Origin: Bacteroides sp.
GTDB lineage: Bacteria > Bacteroidota > Bacteroidia > Bacteroidales > Muribaculaceae
Length of the DNA stretch: 64,000 bases
Direction: 5' to 3'
Assembly (NCBI GenBank): GCA_014802335.1
Contig: JAAVCL010000026.1
Coordinates: 1 to 64,000 of the forward strand
The notes below the pieces were generated by a model. That model was not told the DNA's origin. It made no database searches and was given only the letters and a program-made list of their open reading frames with translations. The first letter of the stretch is position 1, and the number at the start of each line of letters is the position of its first letter. Both the position numbers and the translations under genes were made by a program. Below, piece by piece: positions 17,911-26,773 of the stretch.

Positions 17911-18351
17911 ATGAAGGAAGAAGAGAAAATAATCGGCCGTTACGGACGTAAGGGGCCATGGAAAGTCCCGGAGGGCTATTTCGAATCTCTCTCTGTTGAC
18001 ATAATCGAGAAGTTGCCGGCACATCCCGAAAAACAGCAGCCTGTTAAACTGTCGGCTTGGCAGCGGGTTAAGCCTTACGTTTATCTCGCGGCAATGTTTG
18101 CGGGGATATGGTGCATGATGCAGATGTTTCATAATGTTTCCGGCATGGGTTCTTTAAATATCGACAATCCTCCTGAACATATTGCCTCGCTTATGAGCGA
18201 ATCTGCTATGGACGATATGTATTTAATGCCGCTGTCTGACTCTGATTATGAACTCATTGATGAAATGAGCTCAAAATACTCTTCAATCGAGGAATTTGAG
18301 AAAGATTTCGGGGTAACAATTGAGCCTCAATTTGATAATGCCGATAAATGA
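17911..18351 (+). CDS. Single-pass membrane protein, possible anti-sigma factor
   Basis: The 146-residue protein has a soluble N-terminus with GPWKVPEGYFESL, a pattern common in small Bacteroidetes proteins encoded next to ECF sigma factors. One membrane segment follows at about residues 52-68 (VYLAAMFAGIWCMMQMF), and the outer C-terminal half is acidic. The topology fits an anti-sigma factor: sigma-binding in the cytoplasm, sensing outside. It lacks a ZAS zinc motif, so the role is inferred from context. It overlaps the next gene by four bases, showing translational coupling. Confidence 0.65.
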   Translation: MKEEEKIIGRYGRKGPWKVPEGYFESLSVDIIEKLPAHPEKQQPVKLSAWQRVKPYVYLAAMFAGIWCMMQMFHNVSGMGSLNIDNPPEHIASLMSESAMDDMYLMPLSDSDYELIDEMSSKYSSIEEFEKDFGVTIEPQFDNADK

Positions 18352-18815
18352 TGAAAAAATTAGTTTTACTTTTTACTGTTATATTGCTTAGCTGTGTTTC
18401 TCTCTCAGCTCAAAAACGATCTGCTGATAAAGAGAAGGATCATGCCGAAATGAGAAAGGAAATCACTGATTTTAAAATAAAATTCCTTGCTCAGGAAATG
18501 GAGCTGACCGATGAGCAGCAAAAGAAGTTCGCTCCCATTTATCGTCAGATGTCTGAGGAGAAAGGTCCTATATATCACGAGATCTTCTCCATGAAGAGAA
18601 AACTTAACAATAAGTCTTCCGAAGCCGAATATGAATCTTTCGGTAAGGCTGTGGAGAACACTAAAGATAAAATGGCGGCGATAGATAAAAAATATAATGC
18701 TCAATTATCGAAATTCCTGTCGGCCAAGCAGATATATAAAATGAAGACTGCTGAAGAAACTTTTCATCACAAAATGCGTGAAATGAGAGATAAGAAAAAG
18801 AACAAAAAGCATTAA
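18348..18815 (+). CDS. Periplasmic Spy/CpxP-like helical protein
   Basis: The 155-residue protein has a signal peptide (MMKKLVLLFTVILLSCVSLSA) and a fully helical, strongly charged mature part. The segment MELTDEQQKKFAPIYRQM resembles the LTxxQ motif of the Spy/CpxP family of periplasmic chaperones and sensors. The cysteine in the signal region does not form a good lipobox. It is coupled by overlap to the preceding membrane protein and followed after 11 nt by the alpha-2-macroglobulin-like gene, so it is probably part of an envelope-quality-control operon. The exact role is inferred. Confidence 0.68.
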   Translation: MMKKLVLLFTVILLSCVSLSAQKRSADKEKDHAEMRKEITDFKIKFLAQEMELTDEQQKKFAPIYRQMSEEKGPIYHEIFSMKRKLNNKSSEAEYESFGKAVENTKDKMAAIDKKYNAQLSKFLSAKQIYKMKTAEETFHHKMREMRDKKKNKKH

Positions 18816-18826
18816 TTTGAGTCGAT

Positions 18827-21800
18827 ATGATGAAAATTCAATATTTAATAAGGAGGTTGACGACCTCCTTATTGTGTTTTATTACGCTTGCCGGGTTGGC
18901 ATCCTATTCAGTTTCAGCCGCCCCTGTGCAGTCAGTTTCAAAATCTAAAGTTATTAAAACCGCTAAATCAGGAAAAGTGAATAACACAGCTACAAGCACA
19001 TTTGAATCTCCCGATTTTGCTTTTCCAAAAACCGTTGAAGCAGATGCTGAATCTCACTTCAGTCGGGCTCTTGAAGCGCGTGACGGTGTGAGTGCGCTGC
19101 GAGCGGCAATTCAGCTAAACGTTGCTGAAACTTTGGTGTCGGCCGATTCCTTCCCGCTCTCTATGGCCCGATATGACACGATTGCCGGTACTTTTCCTTC
19201 TCCTTGGTGTGACCTGGCTATGATTCTAAAGGCCCGGTTATATAGAGATATTTTCGCAAGCAAAAGCTATATATTCCGTAACAGGCAGCTTCCTTCCGAA
19301 CCACTCCCCGCGGATGTGATGGAATGGAGCGAGCCTATGTTTGCATCCACGGTAAATAAATTGCTGAAAAATGTAATGGGCGGTCGCGATGAATTAGCCA
19401 AGATAAAGCTAATTGAAATATCACCGCTACTTGAGGATGCTGCAGATGCTGAAAAAGCGGGATTTACGGTTTTTGATTTCTGCGTTTTGCAGGCCTCAGA
19501 CATCTTGCGCACGTTCAAAAATAATGATGTTGATGATATTCTTCCCCTTGTAGTAAACAATACGCCTGCTGTATCCAAAGGAAAAGACAAGGCAGCACTT
19601 ACAGCACTCAGCTGCATTGATGAAGCAATTGCGTTAAGTGAAGTTGAGGATAATCTGCAAAAGCACTCTTTCTGGGCGTTAAGAAAATTAGATGAACTAA
19701 GTGGTGACAAACGTTCCGAATATCTCGAACAATGCATAGATAAATTCACCGCAACCCCATATTGTGCCCCCTTTATAACAGCCTATTGCTCAACTCTGCC
19801 AAGTGATAATGACGGCCGCAGAAACAAGCTGCGCCTGTTAGACGATTATGTGTCGAGATTCCCGGATGCTCCGGGTATCAATTCGGTTAAAAACATGGCC
19901 TTGGGTTTAAAAAAGAAAAGTGCGCGGGTTTCATTTTCATCTCAGATGCTTCCTGAAAGAGAGCAAACAGTGGATTTAGAAGGAGAAAATTTATATAAAT
20001 ACTATCTTCTCATTGTAGAGCTTCCTGTCGGTAACGCAAAGGAAAACTACACATACGCTGATTTAAAATCGGGTAGCGTTGTAAATGTCGTGCCTGTGAT
20101 GGTGCCCGGTTCGGTGCCTGATGCTTATTCAGAAAAGATAAACATCCCATCTTTAAGCCCCGGACTGTATGCGATAGTTCCTTCACGTTCCAAGAGTATT
20201 TCGGGAGTGTTGGAAAAATCTTCAAATGTCGGTCTTAACACTGTCAACGTGTCATCTTTATCTGTATTCACAGTGTCGGCCGGAGCTGATAAAGGTTTGC
20301 TGTATGTGGCTTCGGCAGATAACATGATGCCTTTGCCCGGTGCTGAAGTCGTTCTGTTCAAGAGAGACCGCGGTGTAAAATCGAAAATTGGAAAATTCAT
20401 TACCGACAAAGAGGGAAAAATTGAATACTCCACTATTGGCACCGGAAGATATGATTATGAGGTGAAGTGGAATAATAACCGCCTTTCCGGTATATTATAT
20501 AAGCAATATCCTCAAACTGAAAATAACGACTCATTCAGAGAGGGGTCGGTTCTTACTGATCTGGCGCTTTATCGCCCGGGGGATGAAGTTGAGTTTTCTG
20601 CAATTTTATATAATCGTAGACAACATGAATTATCCTTTGCAAAAGATAAGAAGATAAATGTTGTTCTGCGCGATGCCAACTGGCAAAATGTAGATACACT
20701 CAATTTGATTACCGACAGGTATGGCCGTGCAGATGGAAAGTTCAATATTCCAAAAAGGGCTTTGAATGGGAATTGGGGTATATTTATTGAAGAAAAGGGC
20801 TCGCAAATAGGTTCGTGCTCGTTTACGGTTGCCGACTACAAAGCACCATCTTTTATAGTAAAGACAGAGTCGAAAAATGGTGCATCGGCTGTTGCGGGCG
20901 ATTCTATTATCTTCCGCGGGCAAGCCACGACTTATACGGGGATGCCTGTGGCTGGTGCTAAAGTGAGCTATACGATTTCCTATCAACCCGGGTGGTGGAG
21001 GAATTCAGGAGGCAATGCTTCTTTCGGAGGCGAGACTGTAACCGGCAGTGACGGCAGTTTCGAAATATCTGTCGGCACTGAAGGATTAAAAGGCACTCCT
21101 TACGAAAGGGGTATGTTTACTTTGAACGGAGATGTTACAGACCGTTCGGGAGAGAGCGTACCATTCGACCCGCTAAGGTTTTCGCTTGGAAAGCTTTACA
21201 GAATTTCACCGGAGTTGTCGCCTGTTGTCAAAGTGAGTGAGCAGGAGCAAACTTTCAAAGTGAATGTCAATGACTTCACCGGTATTCCGACACCTATGCA
21301 GGTTCACTATCAAATCGTGTCGTCCGATAAGGTTGTAGAATCAGGGTCTTTTAAATCTCCGGTATTCAAACCCGCTTTAACAGCGTTGGCTTCAGGACGC
21401 TATGCCTTTAAATTCGCACTTGATAAGGATGCATTTAATCTTGCTGACAACGGTGAGGTGGTGACAGATTCTATAATTCTATGGAGGCAATCGGACATTC
21501 ATCCTCCCGTGGAAACCGCATTGTGGTGCCCGGAATCAAGATATGTTGTTGAGGAGGGCAAAAAGAGTGTGGATGTAAGAATCGGATCCTCATTGACCCC
21601 CGGATATGTACTTGCCGTAATATCGGACTCTAAGAAATATCTTGAAAGCAGGTGGATAAAAATAGATAATGAGAATATTGAGTTCAAATTTGAAATGCCC
21701 TCCTCGTCCCAGAGATATTACATAGATTTTATAGCCCAATCGAATCTTTCCAACTCAACCAAGCGAGTTGAAATTGTTCCTGCCGGTCAGCTGTCGGAAT

Positions 21801-24607
21801 TAAAGGTTATCGCTGAATCCTTTAGGGATAAAATCGAACCGGGTACAAAAGAAAAATGGACTTTCTCTTTCACAATGAATGGCACATCGATGTCAGGTAT
21901 TCCGGCCTTAGCCGTGATGACCGACAAGTCTCTTAATGCTATTGTCCCATTCCGCTGGAGATTCAACCCCTATTCAACACTATCTTGGTATTCTCCCGTT
22001 TCAATCGAAATCGGTTATAAATTCCCGGCAACCAACAGATATAATGAGAAAATAACGTATTATAAGAGTAATGAAAGTTTCTCTGTTCCGTCATTCAATA
22101 CTTACGGATATTCGTTATATGGCTCTAATTCATTTGGCTCTGATTACATAAGAATCAGAGGTGGTCGGAATATGATGTATAAAATGTCGGCCGCGGGTGC
22201 CGATACAGTAAATATAAATGACGTTACTGATGAATGTGCCGCGGAAGAGGGAATGGTATTAATGGAACCGGCCGTAATGAATATGGCTGCAAAAACAGAG
22301 GGTCAGGATGCAGGACCAGGCGGAAACATGCAGCCCGACAACTTAAATATACGTAACGCCGAGATGCCTGTAGCATTTTTCATGCCGTCACTGCTTTCTG
22401 ACAGTTCGGGGAGAGTTGATGTTGCATTTACCGCCCCCGATTTTATCGGAACCTGGCAATTTCAGATTGCCGGATATACGCCCGAAATGCGAGGCGCAAC
22501 TTTAGTGTTAGATGCTGTTTCTGCAAAATCAGTTATGGCTAAGTTAAATTCACCCCGGTTTGTACGCACCGGTGATGACGTGGTGTTCTCAGCGATGATT
22601 TATAATAATACTGAAAAGACATCATCGGTTGCCGCAAGGATAGATGTTATCAATGCCTTGTCGGGAGAAGTTTTGTATTCAGCTCAGAAAGATAAGTTGA
22701 CAATCGAACCGTCCGGTTCGACACCGTTTTCTGCATCTTTCAGAATTCCGGAGAATGTAGAGGCAATTACATTGCGTGTTGTGGCAACCTCGGATTCTCA
22801 TTCCGATGGAGAGCAGACGATAATTCCTGTTCTTCCCGCAACATCCGTTATCAATGAATCAACAACTTTCTATATGGGCGTCGGAGTCGATAGCAAATCG
22901 TTGACACTCCCTGAATATAAAAAGGATGCTTCCATAACACTCACTTACACCGGCAATCCGGTATGGGAATGTCTGACTGCTCTTCCCTCCATTGTCGAAT
23001 CAAAATCCGAGAGTATCTTATCGCGCACAGATGCCCTTTTTGCAAATGCAGTTGGTGCCGGGCTTGTAAACAAGTATCCGGTTTTGGCTTCAGCAATTCG
23101 TGCCATGTCTGCTCCAGAGAACGAAAAGGATTCATTGCTGGTTTCTCCCCTTGAGAAGAATTCAGAGCTTAAGAGTCTTTTGCTGTCGGAAACTCCCTGG
23201 GTTAATGATGCGGTGAGCGAAACACTGCGGATGAAGTCGCTTTTGCGGTTTGTTGTCGGCGATGAGGCAAAAGAAGCAATCGATAGCGATGTCAAATTGA
23301 TTGCCGACCGTCAGAATAGAGATGGCGGATGGGGGTGGTGTCCTGATATGAATTCTTCTCCATTCATGACCCGTTCCGTTCTTACCCAACTCGGATCGCT
23401 TAAAAACCTCGGCTTCTTCCCATCTTCACTCAGAGAAAATGTGAGTAAGGCAGTCCGTTATCTGGATTCATATTATGTTGAACTTCGTGAGAAATTAGGC
23501 TCAGATTCTTACAGTGTTACTGATATGATTAATTATCTGTATGCCCGTAATTCTTTTGATAATTTGAATGTATCATCCAAATTCTCGCGGTTACAATCTG
23601 AAATCATAAAGAAGGCTGATAAAGAATGGAAGAATTTCGATATTTATAATAAAGCCACTGCAGCTATCGTGCTTTATCGGAACGGTCGCGAGCAAACGGC
23701 AAGTCAAATTCTTGAATCTCTGCAGCAATATGCTGTCAAAACTCCCGAAAAGGGAATGTGGTTTGACAATGTAACTTCCGATGCAGGTCTTTATGGTCCG
23801 ATATTAACCAATGCAAGAGTCCTTGAGGCATATTCCGAAATTGCTCCGGCAAGTGATTGTGTGGATTTGCTCAGACAATGGCTTGTACTCTCCAAGCAGA
23901 CACAAGACTGGCATGGTTCGAATCAGGCTGCCCTTGTCGTGTCTACATTGCTGTCAACAGGCTCTGATTGGAATATTCCGGTTACAAAGCCTGAAATTAC
24001 TCTCGGAAATAAAATTATAAACATACCTAAAACCACTCTTCTTACAGGTTCTTTTTCTGTCGCACTCCCGGCTGAATTGGCTTCAGGGGCGCAACTCACG
24101 GTTGCACACAGCGAGAATGTTCCGGCCTGGGGTGGGGTAGTGGCACGTTATATTGCTCCAATTTCAGAAAGTCGTGCAGTGTCAATGCCCGAACTTTCAG
24201 TCTCCAAGTCATTGGTAACGATTACCCCCACTGCCGAGGGAGTGTCGGCATCGAATGGCGAGTTAAAGGTGGGAGATAAGGTAAATGTAACAATTACCAT
24301 TAAAAATGACAGAGATCTCGATTATGTTGCCGTAACCGACAACAGGGCGGCCTGTCTGGAGCCGGTGGAACAGGTTTCGGGATATGAAGGTAGTGACGGT
24401 GTCTGGTATTATAAGGAGGTGAGAAATACGGTTACGAATCTATTTATTCCGCATTTGCCCAAAGGAACTCATGTTTTAAAATATGATTGTTATGTGAGTC
24501 GCCCCGGCACTTATTCTCTGGGCATAACTTCGGCAATGTCTCAATATACTCCGCTCATCACCGCCTCATCGAAAGGGTCGGAAATTACGGTGATTCCAAT
24601 TAAATAA
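18827..24607 (+). CDS. Giant alpha-2-macroglobulin-like (MG2) secreted protein without thioester
   Basis: The 1926-residue protein has a signal peptide (ending about residue 32, SVSAAP). An alpha-helical N-terminal part (40-370) precedes macroglobulin domains; the MG2 motif ALYRPGDEVEFSA is at about 577-590. The A2M domain, with MPVAFFMPSLLSDSSGRV and FIGTWQFQIAGYTPEMRG, is at 1183-1232. The thioester-domain toroid is at about 1375-1690 with GGWGWCPD near 1500. The CxEQ thioester motif expected near 1380 is replaced by PVWECLTALPS with no following EQ, so covalent trapping of proteases is unlikely. Bacterial A2Ms guard the periplasm against proteases; this one may work by conformational trapping or have another structural role. 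It is last in the sigma/anti-sigma/Spy-like run. Confidence 0.85.
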   Translation: MMKIQYLIRRLTTSLLCFITLAGLASYSVSAAPVQSVSKSKVIKTAKSGKVNNTATSTFESPDFAFPKTVEADAESHFSRALEARDGVSALRAAIQLNVAETLVSADSFPLSMARYDTIAGTFPSPWCDLAMILKARLYRDIFASKSYIFRNRQLPSEPLPADVMEWSEPMFASTVNKLLKNVMGGRDELAKIKLIEISPLLEDAADAEKAGFTVFDFCVLQASDILRTFKNNDVDDILPLVVNNTPAVSKGKDKAALTALSCIDEAIALSEVEDNLQKHSFWALRKLDELSGDKRSEYLEQCIDKFTATPYCAPFITAYCSTLPSDNDGRRNKLRLLDDYVSRFPDAPGINSVKNMALGLKKKSARVSFSSQMLPEREQTVDLEGENLYKYYLLIVELPVGNAKENYTYADLKSGSVVNVVPVMVPGSVPDAYSEKINIPSLSPGLYAIVPSRSKSISGVLEKSSNVGLNTVNVSSLSVFTVSAGADKGLLYVASADNMMPLPGAEVVLFKRDRGVKSKIGKFITDKEGKIEYSTIGTGRYDYEVKWNNNRLSGILYKQYPQTENNDSFREGSVLTDLALYRPGDEVEFSAILYNRRQHELSFAKDKKINVVLRDANWQNVDTLNLITDRYGRADGKFNIPKRALNGNWGIFIEEKGSQIGSCSFTVADYKAPSFIVKTESKNGASAVAGDSIIFRGQATTYTGMPVAGAKVSYTISYQPGWWRNSGGNASFGGETVTGSDGSFEISVGTEGLKGTPYERGMFTLNGDVTDRSGESVPFDPLRFSLGKLYRISPELSPVVKVSEQEQTFKVNVNDFTGIPTPMQVHYQIVSSDKVVESGSFKSPVFKPALTALASGRYAFKFALDKDAFNLADNGEVVTDSIILWRQSDIHPPVETALWCPESRYVVEEGKKSVDVRIGSSLTPGYVLAVISDSKKYLESRWIKIDNENIEFKFEMPSSSQRYYIDFIAQSNLSNSTKRVEIVPAGQLSELKVIAESFRDKIEPGTKEKWTFSFTMNGTSMSGIPALAVMTDKSLNAIVPFRWRFNPYSTLSWYSPVSIEIGYKFPATNRYNEKITYYKSNESFSVPSFNTYGYSLYGSNSFGSDYIRIRGGRNMMYKMSAAGADTVNINDVTDECAAEEGMVLMEPAVMNMAAKTEGQDAGPGGNMQPDNLNIRNAEMPVAFFMPSLLSDSSGRVDVAFTAPDFIGTWQFQIAGYTPEMRGATLVLDAVSAKSVMAKLNSPRFVRTGDDVVFSAMIYNNTEKTSSVAARIDVINALSGEVLYSAQKDKLTIEPSGSTPFSASFRIPENVEAITLRVVATSDSHSDGEQTIIPVLPATSVINESTTFYMGVGVDSKSLTLPEYKKDASITLTYTGNPVWECLTALPSIVESKSESILSRTDALFANAVGAGLVNKYPVLASAIRAMSAPENEKDSLLVSPLEKNSELKSLLLSETPWVNDAVSETLRMKSLLRFVVGDEAKEAIDSDVKLIADRQNRDGGWGWCPDMNSSPFMTRSVLTQLGSLKNLGFFPSSLRENVSKAVRYLDSYYVELREKLGSDSYSVTDMINYLYARNSFDNLNVSSKFSRLQSEIIKKADKEWKNFDIYNKATAAIVLYRNGREQTASQILESLQQYAVKTPEKGMWFDNVTSDAGLYGPILTNARVLEAYSEIAPASDCVDLLRQWLVLSKQTQDWHGSNQAALVVSTLLSTGSDWNIPVTKPEITLGNKIINIPKTTLLTGSFSVALPAELASGAQLTVAHSENVPAWGGVVARYIAPISESRAVSMPELSVSKSLVTITPTAEGVSASNGELKVGDKVNVTITIKNDRDLDYVAVTDNRAACLEPVEQVSGYEGSDGVWYYKEVRNTVTNLFIPHLPKGTHVLKYDCYVSRPGTYSLGITSAMSQYTPLITASSKGSEITVIPIK

Positions 24608-24630
24608 GGCTCCAATCGCTAAAAAAGAAG

Positions 24631-24669
24631 CCGGATGTGTCGCATAATGAACGACACATCCGGTTTTTT
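24631..24669. terminator. Terminator shared by the A2M gene and the convergent lipoprotein gene
   Basis: CCGGATGTGTCG and CGACACATCCGG form a perfect 12-bp stem over a 9-nt loop, with TTTTTT behind and AAAAAA ahead, so it works in both directions. Confidence 0.9.
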
Positions 24670-24710
24670 ATGATATCAGTTTTTCTATGATCTAAACAGA
24701 AGAAATAGTT

Positions 24711-26762
24711 TTATTCTTCTTCAGGATTCCAGTTGGCTTCCACGAGTTCAAATTTACCTTTAGCCACGGCCTTGTAAATTACGTAAGCAGGCTTGGTTGA
24801 TGAACCGGTATAATAGTAGAAGTTGATGGTAACAGTAGGTTCGAAATCGCCAACGGGTGCCAGATCAGGATATAGCACCGAGAGTGTTCCGGGGCATACC
24901 TCATTCTCGAAACGAGACTTCATAAGATCTATGATTTCCTCATCGCTCATGCCGTCATAAGCCTCGCCGTTCTGGTTACGGGCGCTGCCGGCGCGGAGGT
25001 CAACATTTCCTTGGTAGGCCGAAGCTCCGGTGTAATAATCGTTGTTGCCGTAGCTTGTGACGTAGGCGGCACCGTCGGGCACATTATCTCTTACCCAATC
25101 CACACATGCCTGGAAGAACCATGTGCTTAAAGGTTGGTTGCGTCCGGCGGGAAGATTAAGCGTAACAGATGGGTCAAGTTTCCATACTCCGTCATTCTTC
25201 ACAAACTGATTGGTAACGGTGCGAACGCCATCCTGACTGATGGTGTCAATCCATTCCGAGCCGTTGAATGTGTATTGAGTGCAGGCGAATGTAGTGGTGT
25301 TGTTGGCGAAATATTTGTAAACAACATATTTTTCATCGTCTGCCTGAGCATAGGGGTAGTTGTGGGCAAGGTAGAGCGGGAGATATTCCGAAGCCTGTGT
25401 GCCCGAGAAATTACCGTACGAGAGACCCATAGATGCGTAATCCGAAGGATTGAGTGCAACGACATTGGAAGAAGCCTCAGCCCATTTTGAGCCGTTGTAA
25501 ACGTACACGGCATTTTCATTAACCGAAGGAACTGACACTGAACGGGTGGCTTTTCTGCGATTGCTCTTGGCGGCAGATTTAACAGCCGTAACAACGAAGT
25601 TACAGTTAGTGTAAGAACCCGATGTGGAAGTCTGGGTGAAATATCCCTCCAGCGTGTATGTCTCGCCATTGTTTAGTTGAGCTTTAATGGCATCGGTCAG
25701 ATTATAGAGTGAGCCGCGAACGTCCTCGCGATTTCCGAAATATACGTTATAATAGTTGCCCGAGATGTCAACACGGCCCGTCATTGTGCCATACACGGCA
25801 AGCACCGGGTCGGCATTGGCGCCGGCAGCCAGAAGAACTTCCGGAGTGAAATCAACCGGAGCCGGGTAAGTGTAAGACTGAGTTCCTACTTTTTCAAGAT
25901 TATCATCGTAGGGGAGTTGAAGACAATTCTTATAGGATGATGTGGTGCCGGTTGCTACCACTTGGTCTCCAATTTTGTAACTATCCGCGGGGAAACCGCT
26001 TGCATAGACAAGTATCGAGCCTGCCTGATCGGTCAGGATGATTCCGGCGTTGCATACAGCGGTCACAACTCCGTTCACCGTTATGTCTGTGCCGGTGGTA
26101 AGTTCGCTTGTCAGCACATTCGACAAGGTGAAATCACCTGTCGGAGGTTCGGGAGTCTGATTGAAAACCGGGTCAGTATCCGATGTATTATAGTTAACAA
26201 CTACATAATCGCCTTCCTCGGCATCATCAATAGCGGCAGCAAGCACTCGCGGCAGATTGCTCTTTGCCGAGTGAGAGGGGCTGAAAGATGCTGTGTAATC
26301 GTCAGAGCTTCCATATACTATCTGATAATCTTCATCAGTGACAATATATTCGCGGGCTCCGTTGAGCGATGCCATGAGTTCGGGAAGCTCACCGGCTTCG
26401 TTGTAGGTGAGGTTAATTGCCGACCCGTCAGAAAGGGCAAAGTATTTGAACAGTGAGTCTTTCAGCAGGTTCGGAATATACTGATCGGCCGGAATGGAAG
26501 AATTCAGATATTTTTGAGTTTTCACTGCAGCCAGTTCTGACGATACACCTTGTGCTGCAGCCAATGCCTTATTGAATCGGTTGTCGGCTATGCGGGCATA
26601 GTCATTATCGGTGAGAGTGTATTTAATGGTCTGGACATCTGTGGGAGTATAACCGCCCTCGAAATCTTTTAGATAAAGATCGTTCCAGCTGTTTTCCGAG
26701 CATGATGCCAGAGCAAGCAGAGCGCCGCAGGCAAATATTAAATGCTTATTGTTGGATTTCAT
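24711..26762 (-). CDS. Surface lipoprotein with tandem OB-like domains, partner of TonB receptor
   Basis: The 683-residue protein has a lipoprotein signal with lipobox LASC (Cys21), so it is lipid-anchored and may be exported to the surface. The N-terminal part (25-195) is helical. At about 205-400 there are two consecutive regions that resemble OB-fold-like (DUF6359/DUF5689-type) domains: ITVNGVVTAVCNAGIILTDQAG and VYGTMTGRVDISGNYYNVYF. A linker rich in basic residues follows, then a C-terminal half with many aromatic residues. It starts 11 nt downstream of the TonB receptor stop, so the two form a transporter pair analogous to SusC/SusD; the ligand is unknown. It is not SusD itself, since no SusD/RagB helical motif is present. 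Confidence 0.72.
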   Translation of the reverse strand: MKSNNKHLIFACGALLALASCSENSWNDLYLKDFEGGYTPTDVQTIKYTLTDNDYARIADNRFNKALAAAQGVSSELAAVKTQKYLNSSIPADQYIPNLLKDSLFKYFALSDGSAINLTYNEAGELPELMASLNGAREYIVTDEDYQIVYGSSDDYTASFSPSHSAKSNLPRVLAAAIDDAEEGDYVVVNYNTSDTDPVFNQTPEPPTGDFTLSNVLTSELTTGTDITVNGVVTAVCNAGIILTDQAGSILVYASGFPADSYKIGDQVVATGTTSSYKNCLQLPYDDNLEKVGTQSYTYPAPVDFTPEVLLAAGANADPVLAVYGTMTGRVDISGNYYNVYFGNREDVRGSLYNLTDAIKAQLNNGETYTLEGYFTQTSTSGSYTNCNFVVTAVKSAAKSNRRKATRSVSVPSVNENAVYVYNGSKWAEASSNVVALNPSDYASMGLSYGNFSGTQASEYLPLYLAHNYPYAQADDEKYVVYKYFANNTTTFACTQYTFNGSEWIDTISQDGVRTVTNQFVKNDGVWKLDPSVTLNLPAGRNQPLSTWFFQACVDWVRDNVPDGAAYVTSYGNNDYYTGASAYQGNVDLRAGSARNQNGEAYDGMSDEEIIDLMKSRFENEVCPGTLSVLYPDLAPVGDFEPTVTINFYYYTGSSTKPAYVIYKAVAKGKFELVEANWNPEEE

Positions 26763-26773
26763 CGATTTTCTGC

